A DNA stretch of 8,371 nt from Nitrososphaerales archaeon TH5893 (GCA_014523685.1 JAATVT010000184.1:1-8371); one strand, 5' to 3'; shown: positions 1-6,472, numbered from the stretch's first letter. Translations and numbers: made by a program. The notes: generated by a model not told the origin, from the letters alone.

Positions 1-1136
1 ATGTAGTCCATTTCCCTAAACATATCTGGAGAATTTAACATGACATTGTCTGTTCCTATAGCTATAGTACATCCTCTTTCTAACATACGTGCGACTTTTG
101 GGATTCCCGATCCAAGTATTCCGTTTGCTCTAGGACATATCACAACGCCAGTTCCGCTCTTTGCAACCAATGAAATATCAGCATCAGTGGCATTGGTCAT
201 ATGAATAACTAGATCTGGATTAAGATACCTCATTATTCTAGCTACCTCTGTCTCACCTGTTATGGAATTTGAAAATTTAACAGATTCTTTTGACTCAGCT
301 GCATGAATAGCCAAGAGTAACTTTCTATTTCTATGCGTGAATTTTCTTTTTCTTGACTTCTCATTCACGCTATCTAGCAGCTGTTTATATTGATGGAGAG
401 CGGTGTCTGTATTTTCATTTGCACCGCTTATTCCTAGTCCATTGGCAATCTTTAGAACGTTAGCTGCCTGCTGTAAAGCATTTGGGGGAAGGCCAAGATC
501 TTTTTTTTTCTGAATTTCACGTTTCTGTTTCCGATTCTTCTTAGATGAAATTTTGAAATTATCTCTAGCAGATGTTACCTTAACTAATCTTTTCCCTCTT
601 GCAATTTTCAAATTCGTTATCAGGTCAAAGTAATATTCGATCCTTCCAAGCACTATACACTTGATTGGTAGTGCAGATATTGCTTGCTTCAGCAAGCTTA
701 TTCCTTCGGGACCGCCCTCCCTAAAATCTGCAAAGGCCACAATGCCCTTTTTCATCATGGATATAATCGATGCCCTCATAACCATTTTCAGGTGATCTGG
801 ACTGCTATTACGTAAGATAGCCCTCTTGGCACCATAAACAGGATGAATTCTTGCGTTTATTCTTCCTGAATCAACCAACATATCCTTTCCAAGCGAATCG
901 CCTATGTGTGTATGAGCATTAATAAAACCAGGAATCACGAGAAGTCCTTCAGAATCAAATACAGTAAGATCGTCTTGATTATTGCTACCAATTTTGTCAT
1001 TAAGAACTTTATTACTGTAATTTCCAGCTCCTGTCCTGGTTATTTCTCCATTCTTCCCTATTTCAATAAATCCCGACTCAACGTATGTTAAATCTCTGCC
1101 AAGCATAAGACTAGCATTTTTTATTAGTCTAATCAT
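1..1136 (-). CDS. Deaminase-type amidohydrolase (COG0402-like), C-terminus outside window
   Basis: Metal-dependent hydrolase of the amidohydrolase superfamily, closest in layout to nucleobase and nucleoside deaminases (SAH, guanine and cytosine deaminase types). 378 codons are visible and the C-terminus runs off the window. Motifs in order: PGFINAHTH with metal ligands H75 and H77; IHAAE with H278; VIHMTNATD with H312; ICPRANGILGSGIP; and AIGTDN with D363, the usual strand-8 aspartate. A Lys/Arg-rich stretch lies near residues 198-212, between strands of the barrel, and looks like an insertion. The ATG overlaps the arfA stop as ATGA. A GGAGG lies at 1153-1157, 16 bases upstream, a rather long spacing for a Shine-Dalgarno site. 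As the last visible gene of a riboflavin operon it probably acts on a pathway intermediate, either deaminating the pyrimidine or removing the formyl group; this is inference. The superfamily is near certain, the substrate is not. Confidence 0.88.
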   Translation of the reverse strand, partial: MIRLIKNASLMLGRDLTYVESGFIEIGKNGEITRTGAGNYSNKVLNDKIGSNNQDDLTVFDSEGLLVIPGFINAHTHIGDSLGKDMLVDSGRINARIHPVYGAKRAILRNSSPDHLKMVMRASIISMMKKGIVAFADFREGGPEGISLLKQAISALPIKCIVLGRIEYYFDLITNLKIARGKRLVKVTSARDNFKISSKKNRKQKREIQKKKDLGLPPNALQQAANVLKIANGLGISGANENTDTALHQYKQLLDSVNEKSRKRKFTHRNRKLLLAIHAAESKESVKFSNSITGETEVARIMRYLNPDLVIHMTNATDADISLVAKSGTGVVICPRANGILGSGIPKVARMLERGCTIAIGTDNVMLNSPDMFREMDY

Positions 1137-1957
1137 TGTATTTTATATACAGCCTCCATCTTCCCTTTCTCCCTCAGGACTCTTATTGTGTCAAGTGCCT
1201 TGGTTGCATTTTTAGCCGCTTTTCTACCAGTCTTTCCAACACCAATTCCACAATTTAGCTTAATTCCCACAGATTCTCCAACTCTACCAATAATTGTCTC
1301 GGCGTCTTCTTTTGTCATATCGTTTGAGATTACCATGAAGTTATCCCCACCTACATAAAATGTCATACAACTTTTTTTAAGAAACTCATCTGACAGTAGC
1401 GAGTACACTTTTACCATTAATCTTGTAACTTCATATGGAGTTAGATTCAAACTTATTTTCCTTGAATCGTTCACGTCTATGTGCATTATCTGAGCAAAAT
1501 CTCCATTCAACCCCGCTAAATCTGAAGCACTCGGCAATGATTTCGAATTTGAAAATTCAGGAGACGAATGGTTGGATGAGGCCAATAAGGGTGGACCGAA
1601 AATAGAAGCAGCTGGAGTAAGAGCTTCTTTTGATTGCCTAGATTTGTGAGCATTGACATTTGCTTCAAACGGGGTATCCCCTTTTCCAATTGTCATTGAT
1701 AGTTTAAAATCTGGATACAGACCTGCGAGCTGATTGTGTATAGCTATGTGATCTGAGACCGAAAGGCCATTGGATATAGCAATATATTCATCGAATCTAT
1801 TTGAATAGACTAAACATTCTCTTTCTGAAAATAGTCGCTGTACATCATAATAAATCCTTGATTGTAACATCTGTAGCCTTGCCTCTCTATCACTACCAAG
1901 TGTAAGAGTCCAAGGTCCATATCCCTCGATCCTAATTATTGTAATTTGTATTGTCAA
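1133..1957 (-). CDS. arfA: GTP cyclohydrolase III (GTP to FAPy)
   Basis: Archaeal GTP cyclohydrolase III hydrolyses GTP to the formamidopyrimidine FAPy, the first step towards riboflavin and the F420 chromophore. The 274-residue product matches the family length (about 268 in Methanocaldococcus jannaschii). N-terminal half: IEGYGPWT (residues 10-17), LQSRIYYD (31-38) and NRFDEYIAISNG (53-64). C-terminal half: MHIDVND (158-164), FYVGGDNFM (200-208), the GGDEF-like metal and nucleotide site, and GIGVGKT (237-243). The two halves resemble each other, as expected for this duplicated, nucleotide-cyclase-like fold. A Ser/Asn/Pro-rich linker joins them at about 112-147. The start is TTG, read from ITIIRIEGYGPW matching the family N-terminus, and it overlaps the ribH stop as TTGA. 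The stop overlaps the amidohydrolase start as ATGA, so translation is probably coupled along ribH, arfA and the amidohydrolase. Confidence 0.95.
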   Translation of the reverse strand: MTIQITIIRIEGYGPWTLTLGSDREARLQMLQSRIYYDVQRLFSERECLVYSNRFDEYIAISNGLSVSDHIAIHNQLAGLYPDFKLSMTIGKGDTPFEANVNAHKSRQSKEALTPAASIFGPPLLASSNHSSPEFSNSKSLPSASDLAGLNGDFAQIMHIDVNDSRKISLNLTPYEVTRLMVKVYSLLSDEFLKKSCMTFYVGGDNFMVISNDMTKEDAETIIGRVGESVGIKLNCGIGVGKTGRKAAKNATKALDTIRVLREKGKMEAVYKIQ

Positions 1958-2421
1958 TCTTCTATGGTCACTGTCTTCTTTGTATTAGACGATCTTTCTC
2001 TTCTTAACTTCTTGATTCTCTTAGCCATACTAATGGCGGCATCTACTGCACGAGTTGGCACAATCTCAATTCTAGCTCTGGCTTGCTCTATCGTCATGTC
2101 CGGGCCAGAAATTCCGAGCGATACGGGTTTGCCGTATTTAAGCGACAAATCTGCGATCAATCTTGCGGTGTTTTCTGCAACAATACTGTCATGCCGTGTT
2201 TCACCTCTGATTATCGCGCCTATAGTAATCGCAGCATCTACGTCATTCCTCTTCAAAACTTCTTCAATCATCAGCGGCATATCAAAAGAACCAGGTACAT
2301 AGCATACATACTTGAGTTCTGCGTCATCTTTTTCTGTTTGGTTTATTGCAAAACCGAGCATCCGGGAGGTAATTTCCCTATTAAACTCTGAAACCACTAT
2401 TGCAGTCCTAATTCTACCCAA
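1954..2421 (-). CDS. ribH: 6,7-dimethyl-8-ribityllumazine synthase
   Basis: Lumazine synthase condenses 5-amino-6-ribitylaminouracil with 3,4-dihydroxy-2-butanone 4-phosphate to give dimethylribityllumazine, the substrate of RibE. It is cytosolic and in this family forms pentameric or capsid-like assemblies. Family motifs: VVSEFNREIT (residues 9-18), VPGSFDMP (42-49) for ribityl-pyrimidine binding, and IGAIIRGETRHD (67-78) for the phosphate site, with H77 as the likely catalytic histidine. LGISGPDMT follows. Length is 155 residues, with a charged C-terminal tail beyond the core. The start is TTG: no in-frame ATG or GTG lies between it and the coding part of ribB, and the first residues match archaeal homologues. 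AGGTGG lies 13 bases upstream, inside the end of ribB, and is a plausible but distant ribosome site. It follows ribB by 8 bases and overlaps arfA by 4. Confidence 0.95.
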   Translation of the reverse strand: MGRIRTAIVVSEFNREITSRMLGFAINQTEKDDAELKYVCYVPGSFDMPLMIEEVLKRNDVDAAITIGAIIRGETRHDSIVAENTARLIADLSLKYGKPVSLGISGPDMTIEQARARIEIVPTRAVDAAISMAKRIKKLRRERSSNTKKTVTIED

Positions 2422-2429
2422 TTCGATAA

Positions 2430-3116
2430 TTACGCCACCTTCGAATGCAGACCTAATAACTGATTGGATTCCAATAATGTGATACCTAACTCATTTGCAT
2501 AATTCTTCGCCTTAACTATCGATAACGCTCTATAGGTAGTGGAGTCCAACATTTCACATATTACTGCCGCCGGAACCAAATTAGCAATTTGCATCAAGTA
2601 TATGGAAAGTTCTGTGTGACCTGCTCTTTCTTGTAGGAGATTGGTTGACGCTATAAGAATTGGTACGTGCCCTGGAGCCCTAAAACTATTGGCAAATTCA
2701 TCTACCCCTCCAGAATCAATGTTCCTGCATACTTCGGCCATTCTTGAAATCGTTAGTGCTCTATCGGCGTCGGTGATTCCTGTATAGGTGTCACAGTGAT
2801 TAACCGATATTGAAAAAGAGGGGCTATCACCGTACGGTGATTTGCTACTAGCTATCTTTGAAAACGTTGAACTGATATGTGTCATAGACTTGAGAATGTC
2901 ATGCATATAGAGAAGGCCAAGTTTTTGAGTAATTTCACTCGCAACGGCCAAACATATTAGTCCACCTGCTTGGTTCCTCATTGACGCAATATGATGTGGT
3001 TTAATATGCTCGGCTGCGACAACCATATCAACCTCATTTTCTCGACTCTTGTCATCATGAATGAGCACAAAACTTCCTTCCTTTAGTGCATGAATCGCTT
3101 GTTCAATTGTATCCAA
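2430..3116 (-). CDS. ribB: 3,4-dihydroxy-2-butanone 4-phosphate synthase
   Basis: DHBP synthase converts ribulose 5-phosphate into formate and the four-carbon unit used by RibH. The 228-residue, single-domain protein has no fused GTP cyclohydrolase II, which fits the separate arfA-based route in this operon. Key sequence: the acidic Mg-binding loop with R25, E26, N27, E28 and D30; AEHI (35-38); the HCDTYTGITDADRALTI block (107-123); FRAPGHVP (145-152); and RAGHTELS (164-171), equivalent to the conserved GHTE segment. The start is TTG. An in-frame TAA lies 8 codons upstream, no ATG or GTG lies between, and DTIEQAIHALKEG aligns with archaeal RibB N-termini. No clear Shine-Dalgarno site is visible. 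The 52-base gap from ribE is AT-rich (an ATTAATTT-like stretch near 3136-3143, read on the minus strand) and could hold an internal promoter, but the case is weak. Confidence 0.95.
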   Translation of the reverse strand: MDTIEQAIHALKEGSFVLIHDDKSRENEVDMVVAAEHIKPHHIASMRNQAGGLICLAVASEITQKLGLLYMHDILKSMTHISSTFSKIASSKSPYGDSPSFSISVNHCDTYTGITDADRALTISRMAEVCRNIDSGGVDEFANSFRAPGHVPILIASTNLLQERAGHTELSIYLMQIANLVPAAVICEMLDSTTYRALSIVKAKNYANELGITLLESNQLLGLHSKVA

Positions 3117-3168
3117 ATGATTATTTGCAATAGGAAATTAATTGTTCAGTTTACTAAATATTATGGTG

Positions 3169-3780
3169 TTACCAATTTTTTGGTAATTCCTTTGTTATAT
3201 ATTTACCCAGAATATCCGTCTCTAGGTTAACATAGTCACCTTCTGCTTTGTTTCCTAAGGTGGTATGAGTAAGGGTGTGGGGGATTAATGCAACAGATAT
3301 TTTATCACGAGTTGTATCTACAATAGTCAGACTTATACCGTCAATGGCAATTGATCCTTTAGGAACAATTGAATCAAGGAGCTTTATATCTTCAACTTTA
3401 AGCCAGATTTTTGTTTGAGACTCGTATTTATGGATTTTATCTATTTTCCCGATGCCGTCTATATGACCAAGTACAAGATGGCCTTCTACTCGATCGCCAA
3501 GCTTCAAGCTCCTCTCAAGATTTACTTTATCCCGGACTTTCAGTAGATTTAGACACGTACGCTTTGTAGTTTCTTCAATAAGATCAAAATTGGCTTCATG
3601 ATTCTGTAATTTTGTAATGGTGAGACATGCCCCATTAACGCTTATGCTGCTTCCACTCTTCAGACCCCTACTTAACCTACCAAGGTCTATCCTTATTCTA
3701 AGAGATGCTTGTGCGTTTTTATTCTTGTTCCTAGATACATAATTTACTTTTCCTTGGCCCTCGATTATACCTGTGAACAT
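3169..3780 (-). CDS. ribE: Riboflavin synthase, bacterial-type (alpha chain)
   Basis: Riboflavin synthase dismutates two molecules of dimethylribityllumazine into riboflavin and the RibH substrate. The 203-residue product is a tandem of two lumazine-binding barrels. Domain 1 starts MFTGIIEGQGKV and contains VNGACLTI (48-55), with C52 in the conserved cysteine position. Domain 2 contains GHLVLGHIDGIGKI (from 100) and IAIDGISLTIV, followed by LIPHTLTHTTLG and VNLETDILGKYI. The ATG at 3780 is chosen because the canonical N-terminus MFTGI, with catalytic-site Phe2, begins there; the frame stays open for 20 more codons to 3840 with no family similarity. This is the bacterial type (called RibE or RibC), not the unrelated archaeal synthase described from methanogens. 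It is the first gene of the operon, 52 bases before ribB. Confidence 0.95.
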   Translation of the reverse strand: MFTGIIEGQGKVNYVSRNKNKNAQASLRIRIDLGRLSRGLKSGSSISVNGACLTITKLQNHEANFDLIEETTKRTCLNLLKVRDKVNLERSLKLGDRVEGHLVLGHIDGIGKIDKIHKYESQTKIWLKVEDIKLLDSIVPKGSIAIDGISLTIVDTTRDKISVALIPHTLTHTTLGNKAEGDYVNLETDILGKYITKELPKNW

Positions 3781-3806
3781 ACCCAGACAATATCTTCCAA
3801 CAATAG

Positions 3807-3816
3807 AATAAAAATT
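3807..3816 (-). promoter_or_regulatory. Possible TATA box of the riboflavin operon
   Basis: On the minus strand this reads AATTTTTATT, centred about 31 bases before the ribE ATG. That is close to the spacing for a leaderless or short-leader archaeal transcript. The match to a TATA box is mediocre and no operator or riboswitch-like structure is visible nearby. Confidence 0.35.
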
Positions 3817-3950
3817 AACGTGAAACTCGCAGCCATCCATCTATTAATATGCTCCCATGGTTATCCTCTTAGGATTACATTGACCACGTTATGAAGCATA
3901 TACTCAGAATATTTAGGCATCATATTGAATACCCTTTCATGGGCGAATGT

Positions 3951-3958
3951 TATTTACA
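3951..3958 (+). promoter_or_regulatory. Possible TATA box for rnp4
   Basis: TATTTACA is centred about 31 bases upstream of the preferred ATG at 3985. An alternative, CATATACT at 3896-3903, would instead suit a TTG start at 3925. The sequence alone does not settle which is used. Confidence 0.3.
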
Positions 3959-3984
3959 ACCAAAAAAATAAATCGGAATTGTGT

Positions 3985-4302
3985 ATGATAGCTTGTGTGA
4001 AGAAATACCTTGCAAGAGATATTGCAAAAGAAAGAATTCATCTTCTGATAGACCATGCGCGACGTGAAGCATTATATGATGAAATGCTTGCGAACGATCA
4101 GGCAAGGCTTGCAAGGAAGATTGCGATGCGAATGCGTCTAAGACTTCCTTATGAAATTCGTCAGCTATTCTGTAAGGGATGTAAGCAGTTTATCTTGCCA
4201 GGAATCAGCTCAAGGGTCAGGACAGGAAGGTCACGTTTGAAAGCTATAAGGATCACATGTCTAAAATGCGGCCATGTTTATCATAAAGTTATAACTAATT
4301 AA
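3985..4302 (+). CDS. rnp4: Ribonuclease P protein component 4 (Rpp21/Rpr2 family)
   Basis: Protein subunit of archaeal RNase P, which removes 5' leaders from pre-tRNA. In characterised archaea it pairs with Rnp1 (Rpp29) on the catalytic RNA. The N-terminal helical part carries RDIAKERIHLLIDHA and then ARKIAMRMRLRLP, the family's basic helix and signature. The C-terminal zinc ribbon has C63-x2-C66 (FCKGC) and C92-x2-C95 (CLKCGH), around LPGISSRVRTG. The product is 105 residues from the ATG, slightly short but normal for the family. The frame is open upstream to a TTG at 3925, which would add 20 residues lacking family similarity, so the ATG is preferred. It is divergent from ribE, about 200 bases away, and followed by S19e after 70 bases. 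The rnp4, S19e and PDCD5 order recurs in archaeal genomes. Confidence 0.93.
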   Translation: MIACVKKYLARDIAKERIHLLIDHARREALYDEMLANDQARLARKIAMRMRLRLPYEIRQLFCKGCKQFILPGISSRVRTGRSRLKAIRITCLKCGHVYHKVITN

Positions 4303-4340
4303 CTGCGGCAATTCACTACTAGTTGATATTAAAGTAAGGA

Positions 4341-4348
4341 TTTATAGG
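4341..4348 (+). promoter_or_regulatory. TATA box for S19e (leaderless)
   Basis: TTTATAGG is centred about 28 bases before the S19e ATG, with purine-rich AAAGTAAGGA just upstream as a possible BRE. No Shine-Dalgarno site lies before the ATG, which fits a leaderless mRNA also carrying the PDCD5 gene. Confidence 0.6.
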
Positions 4349-4372
4349 GGAACGACAGAATCATCTGTAATA

Positions 4373-4825
4373 ATGGCGAAAGCATACGATATACCTGCTA
4401 ACAAGCTCATCGAGAGACTGACTGAACAGCTGAAAAGAGAAAAGAAAATTGAACCGCCAGGTTGGTCTGCTTTTGTCAAAACCGGTTCCCATGTTGAAAA
4501 AATTCCGCAAAATAAGGACTGGTGGTATGCCAGATGTGCATCAATATTAAGAAAAGTTTACATTCACGGTCCGATTGGAGTCTCGGATTTAAAAAGTGAA
4601 TATGGCGGTAAAAAACAAGCTGGCTACAACCTTGCACATCATAAAGATGCAGGTGGCGCGATTATTCGCAAGGGATTACAACAGTTAGAAATTGCAGGCT
4701 ACGTGACCAAGAAAGCTAAAGGGAGGCTAATATCTGATGAAGGAATGAAAAAAATTGATAAATTAGCCACTGAAATCTACAAAGAAATTATCAAATCTAC
4801 TCCAGAGCTACAAAGATATGCGTAG
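4373..4825 (+). CDS. rps19e: Small ribosomal subunit protein eS19
   Basis: Archaeal and eukaryotic small-subunit protein S19e (eS19), 150 residues, full family length. Visible signatures: an N-terminal helix with YDIPANKLIERLTEQLK; PPGWSAFVKTGSHVEKIPQ, the conserved P-x-W-x3-V-K-T-G segment; DWWYARCASILRKVY with IHGPIGVSDLKSEYGG; and the C-terminal helix with IIRKGLQQLEIAGYV followed by GRLISDEGMKKIDKLA. This is the winged-helix-like ribosomal fold. The ATG has a TATA box at leaderless spacing. The PDCD5 gene follows after 23 bases, probably on the same mRNA. Composition and sequence are ordinary for a housekeeping gene. Confidence 0.97.
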   Translation: MAKAYDIPANKLIERLTEQLKREKKIEPPGWSAFVKTGSHVEKIPQNKDWWYARCASILRKVYIHGPIGVSDLKSEYGGKKQAGYNLAHHKDAGGAIIRKGLQQLEIAGYVTKKAKGRLISDEGMKKIDKLATEIYKEIIKSTPELQRYA

Positions 4826-4848
4826 GATGCGACCATAGGACGGAAAAC

Positions 4849-5133
4849 ATGTCATTCTCCCAACCGCAACAACCAAACGATGATGAAGCAAGAAGACGTG
4901 AGGAGGCTGCTGTTCGACAACGCGCATTAATGGTTCTCCTTGATCCTACTGCTAGGCAGAGACTAATGAACGTCAGGATGGTCAAGCCTGAACTGGCTAC
5001 GGCAGTCGAGAATTATCTAATAAACGCTGCCTCCACTGGGAGGTTGAATAGATCGATCACTGATGAAGAACTAAAGCAGATATTGCTTAGCCTACAACAA
5101 CCAAAAAAGGACTTCAAGATAAGTAGACGCTAA
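4849..5133 (+). CDS. PDCD5-family DNA-binding protein
   Basis: Archaeal homologue of human PDCD5 (TFAR19), a small helical protein reported to bind nucleic acid; its role in archaea is not well settled. The product is 94 residues, within the family range. The charged, Gln/Arg-rich N-terminus (QPQQPNDDEARRREE) forms a likely helix. The conserved core follows: LLDPTARQRLMNVRMVKPEL, then AVENYLINAASTGRL and ITDEELKQILLSL, ending in the basic KKDFKISRR tail typical of the family. It lies 23 bases after S19e with no promoter visible between, so it is probably co-transcribed. In many archaea L39e and L31e follow in this cluster. Here the next 246 bases contain no such gene. Confidence 0.95.
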   Translation: MSFSQPQQPNDDEARRREEAAVRQRALMVLLDPTARQRLMNVRMVKPELATAVENYLINAASTGRLNRSITDEELKQILLSLQQPKKDFKISRR

Positions 5134-5217
5134 AGTGGTTTGAGATTCTCTAGTCATGTCTCATCATTAATCATTAATTCCTATTTGCACAAAAATTTGA
5201 GAATGATTAGATACACA

Positions 5218-5224
5218 TTTTTTT
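5218..5224 (+). terminator. T-run, likely terminator of the rnp4/S19e/PDCD5 unit
   Basis: Seven consecutive T lie about 85 bases after the PDCD5 stop, in an AT-rich stretch. Archaeal transcription typically ends at such T-runs. The T-run is also one arm of the palindrome TTTTTTG-T-CAAAAAA (5219-5233), whose one-base centre is too tight for an RNA hairpin. The surrounding gap (5134-5379) otherwise shows only a TCATTAA tandem duplicate near 5163-5177. Confidence 0.5.
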
Positions 5225-5348
5225 GTCAAAAAATGCAATCCATGTTTTGCACTATTTAATCTAGACCGACCTTCAGATCTCATCAACGACGTGACAGTCT
5301 AAATGATCAGAAGATATGAAAAATAAAGAAAACATTTTGGTGAGTTAA

Positions 5349-5359
5349 CTATATTAAGG
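5349..5359 (+). promoter_or_regulatory. TATA box of the MDR oxidoreductase gene
   Basis: The sequence CTATATTAAGG is centred about 26 bases before the ATG at 5380. It is a good archaeal TATA box at leaderless spacing, with no Shine-Dalgarno site before the start. Confidence 0.6.
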
Positions 5360-5379
5360 CTAAATATTCTTCTCTCGTC

Positions 5380-6429
5380 ATGAAGGCAGCCGTATTCAGA
5401 GAATATAATAAAAACCCAGAGCAAGTTGTAAAAATTGAAGACGTAGATACACCAAAACTGAGGCCTAATGAGGTCATGATAAAAGTAGAATCTGCGGCGT
5501 ATAACTATAATGATTTGTGGGCTATTTGGGGGGAACCGGTTAAGACTCCGTTACCGCATATCTCTGGAAGCGATGTAGCTGGAACAGTAGTAGAACTTGG
5601 AGAAGATGTTACAAAATTCAAAGTAGGAGATAGAGTCGTATCACATTCGAATATGAGTTGTAGAGTGTGCGATAAATGTACTGATGGAAGAGAGTTTGAT
5701 TGTGATAACAGACTAATATGGGGATTTCAAACCGGTCCGCTTTGGGGTGGTTTTAATCAATATACGCATCTACCAGAAGTAAATGTGGCAAAGTTACCTG
5801 ATAATGTATCCTTTAACGACGCCGCAGCGGTGTCGATGGTTGGTATGACGTCATGGCATATGCTAGTAGGAAGAGCAAAGATAAGACCAGGTCAGACTGT
5901 GCTCATCATGGGTGGTACAAGTGGTGTGGGAATGGTGGGAATTCAGATCGCAAAATTATACAATTGTACAGTTATTGCAACAGCAGGCAATAAAGACAAG
6001 ATGGACAAATGCTTGGAAATAGGTGCAGATCAGGTAGTTAATCACAGAGAGGCAGACTGGTACAAAAAGGTCAGAGAAATAACGAAGAAGGTAGGAGTTG
6101 ACGTTGTATTTGAGCATATCGGCAAGGCAGTTTTTGCACAGGAAGTTGGTCTCTTGAAAAACGGTGGAACCCTTGTTGCCACGGGTGCTACAACTGGCTA
6201 CGATTCGACTATAGACCTAAGATTTCTTTTCTTTAAAGGGACCAATTTACTTGGATCAACACAAGGAACCAAGGCCGAACTTGAAGAGGTTATTTACTGG
6301 ACTAGTAAAGGCAAAATAAAACCAGTAATTCATACCATTCTTCCATTCGACGACATGGTGAAGGGTCACACTATGATGGCAAATGCTGAACAAATGGGAA
6401 AAATAGTAACTACACCCCAAAAACCGTAG
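5380..6429 (+). CDS. MDR-family NAD(P)H oxidoreductase, enoyl-CoA reductase-like
   Basis: Medium-chain dehydrogenase/reductase, 349 residues, full length. The N-terminal GroES-like domain (1-130) lacks the catalytic-zinc ligands: the usual Cys position reads YNYNDLW (N42) and the usual GHE reads GSD (63-65). The structural-zinc lobe is intact with C94, C97, C100 and C108. The Rossmann domain carries GGTSGVGMVGIQIAK (about 178-192). NYNDLWAIWG, HISGSDVAG, RLIWGFQT, VVFEHIGKAVF and GATTGYDSTIDLRFLFF resemble the crotonyl-CoA carboxylase/reductase branch and related bacterial zinc-binding dehydrogenases. It therefore probably reduces an activated double bond, possibly an enoyl-CoA, rather than oxidising an alcohol; this is inferred from motifs. 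It has its own promoter and is followed after 73 bases by a CoA-ester lyase gene. Family is confident, substrate unknown. Confidence 0.9.
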   Translation: MKAAVFREYNKNPEQVVKIEDVDTPKLRPNEVMIKVESAAYNYNDLWAIWGEPVKTPLPHISGSDVAGTVVELGEDVTKFKVGDRVVSHSNMSCRVCDKCTDGREFDCDNRLIWGFQTGPLWGGFNQYTHLPEVNVAKLPDNVSFNDAAAVSMVGMTSWHMLVGRAKIRPGQTVLIMGGTSGVGMVGIQIAKLYNCTVIATAGNKDKMDKCLEIGADQVVNHREADWYKKVREITKKVGVDVVFEHIGKAVFAQEVGLLKNGGTLVATGATTGYDSTIDLRFLFFKGTNLLGSTQGTKAELEEVIYWTSKGKIKPVIHTILPFDDMVKGHTMMANAEQMGKIVTTPQKP

Positions 6430-6472
6430 TCATTTCCCATATTTTCGTACGAGATTATTTTTATCTAACGAC

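Noticed and set aside
906..1091. 61-codon plus-strand open frame opposite the amidohydrolase
   Set aside because: It lies wholly antisense to well-conserved amidohydrolase coding sequence and its translation shows no recognisable motif.
1946..2391. Two plus-strand open frames (1946-2302 and 2083-2391), one with hydrophobic stretches that mimic membrane segments
   Set aside because: Both are antisense to ribH, whose motifs are unmistakable. The hydrophobicity follows from reading the complementary strand.
3781..3840. A 20-residue N-terminal extension of RibE in the same frame
   Set aside because: The riboflavin synthase N-terminus MFTGI begins at the internal ATG, and its second-residue Phe is part of the active site. 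The extension has no family similarity.
3781..3984. Possible FMN riboswitch upstream of ribE
   Set aside because: None of the conserved FMN-element blocks is visible, and a TATA-like box only about 31 bases upstream leaves no room for a structured leader.
4877..4887. C-box-like ACGATGATGAA that could suggest a C/D-box guide RNA
   Set aside because: It lies inside PDCD5 coding sequence (the Asp-Asp-Glu-Ala codons) and no properly placed D box or K-turn partner was found.
4797..4985. Minus-strand open frame across the S19e/PDCD5 junction
   Set aside because: It is antisense to two conserved genes and has no motif of its own.
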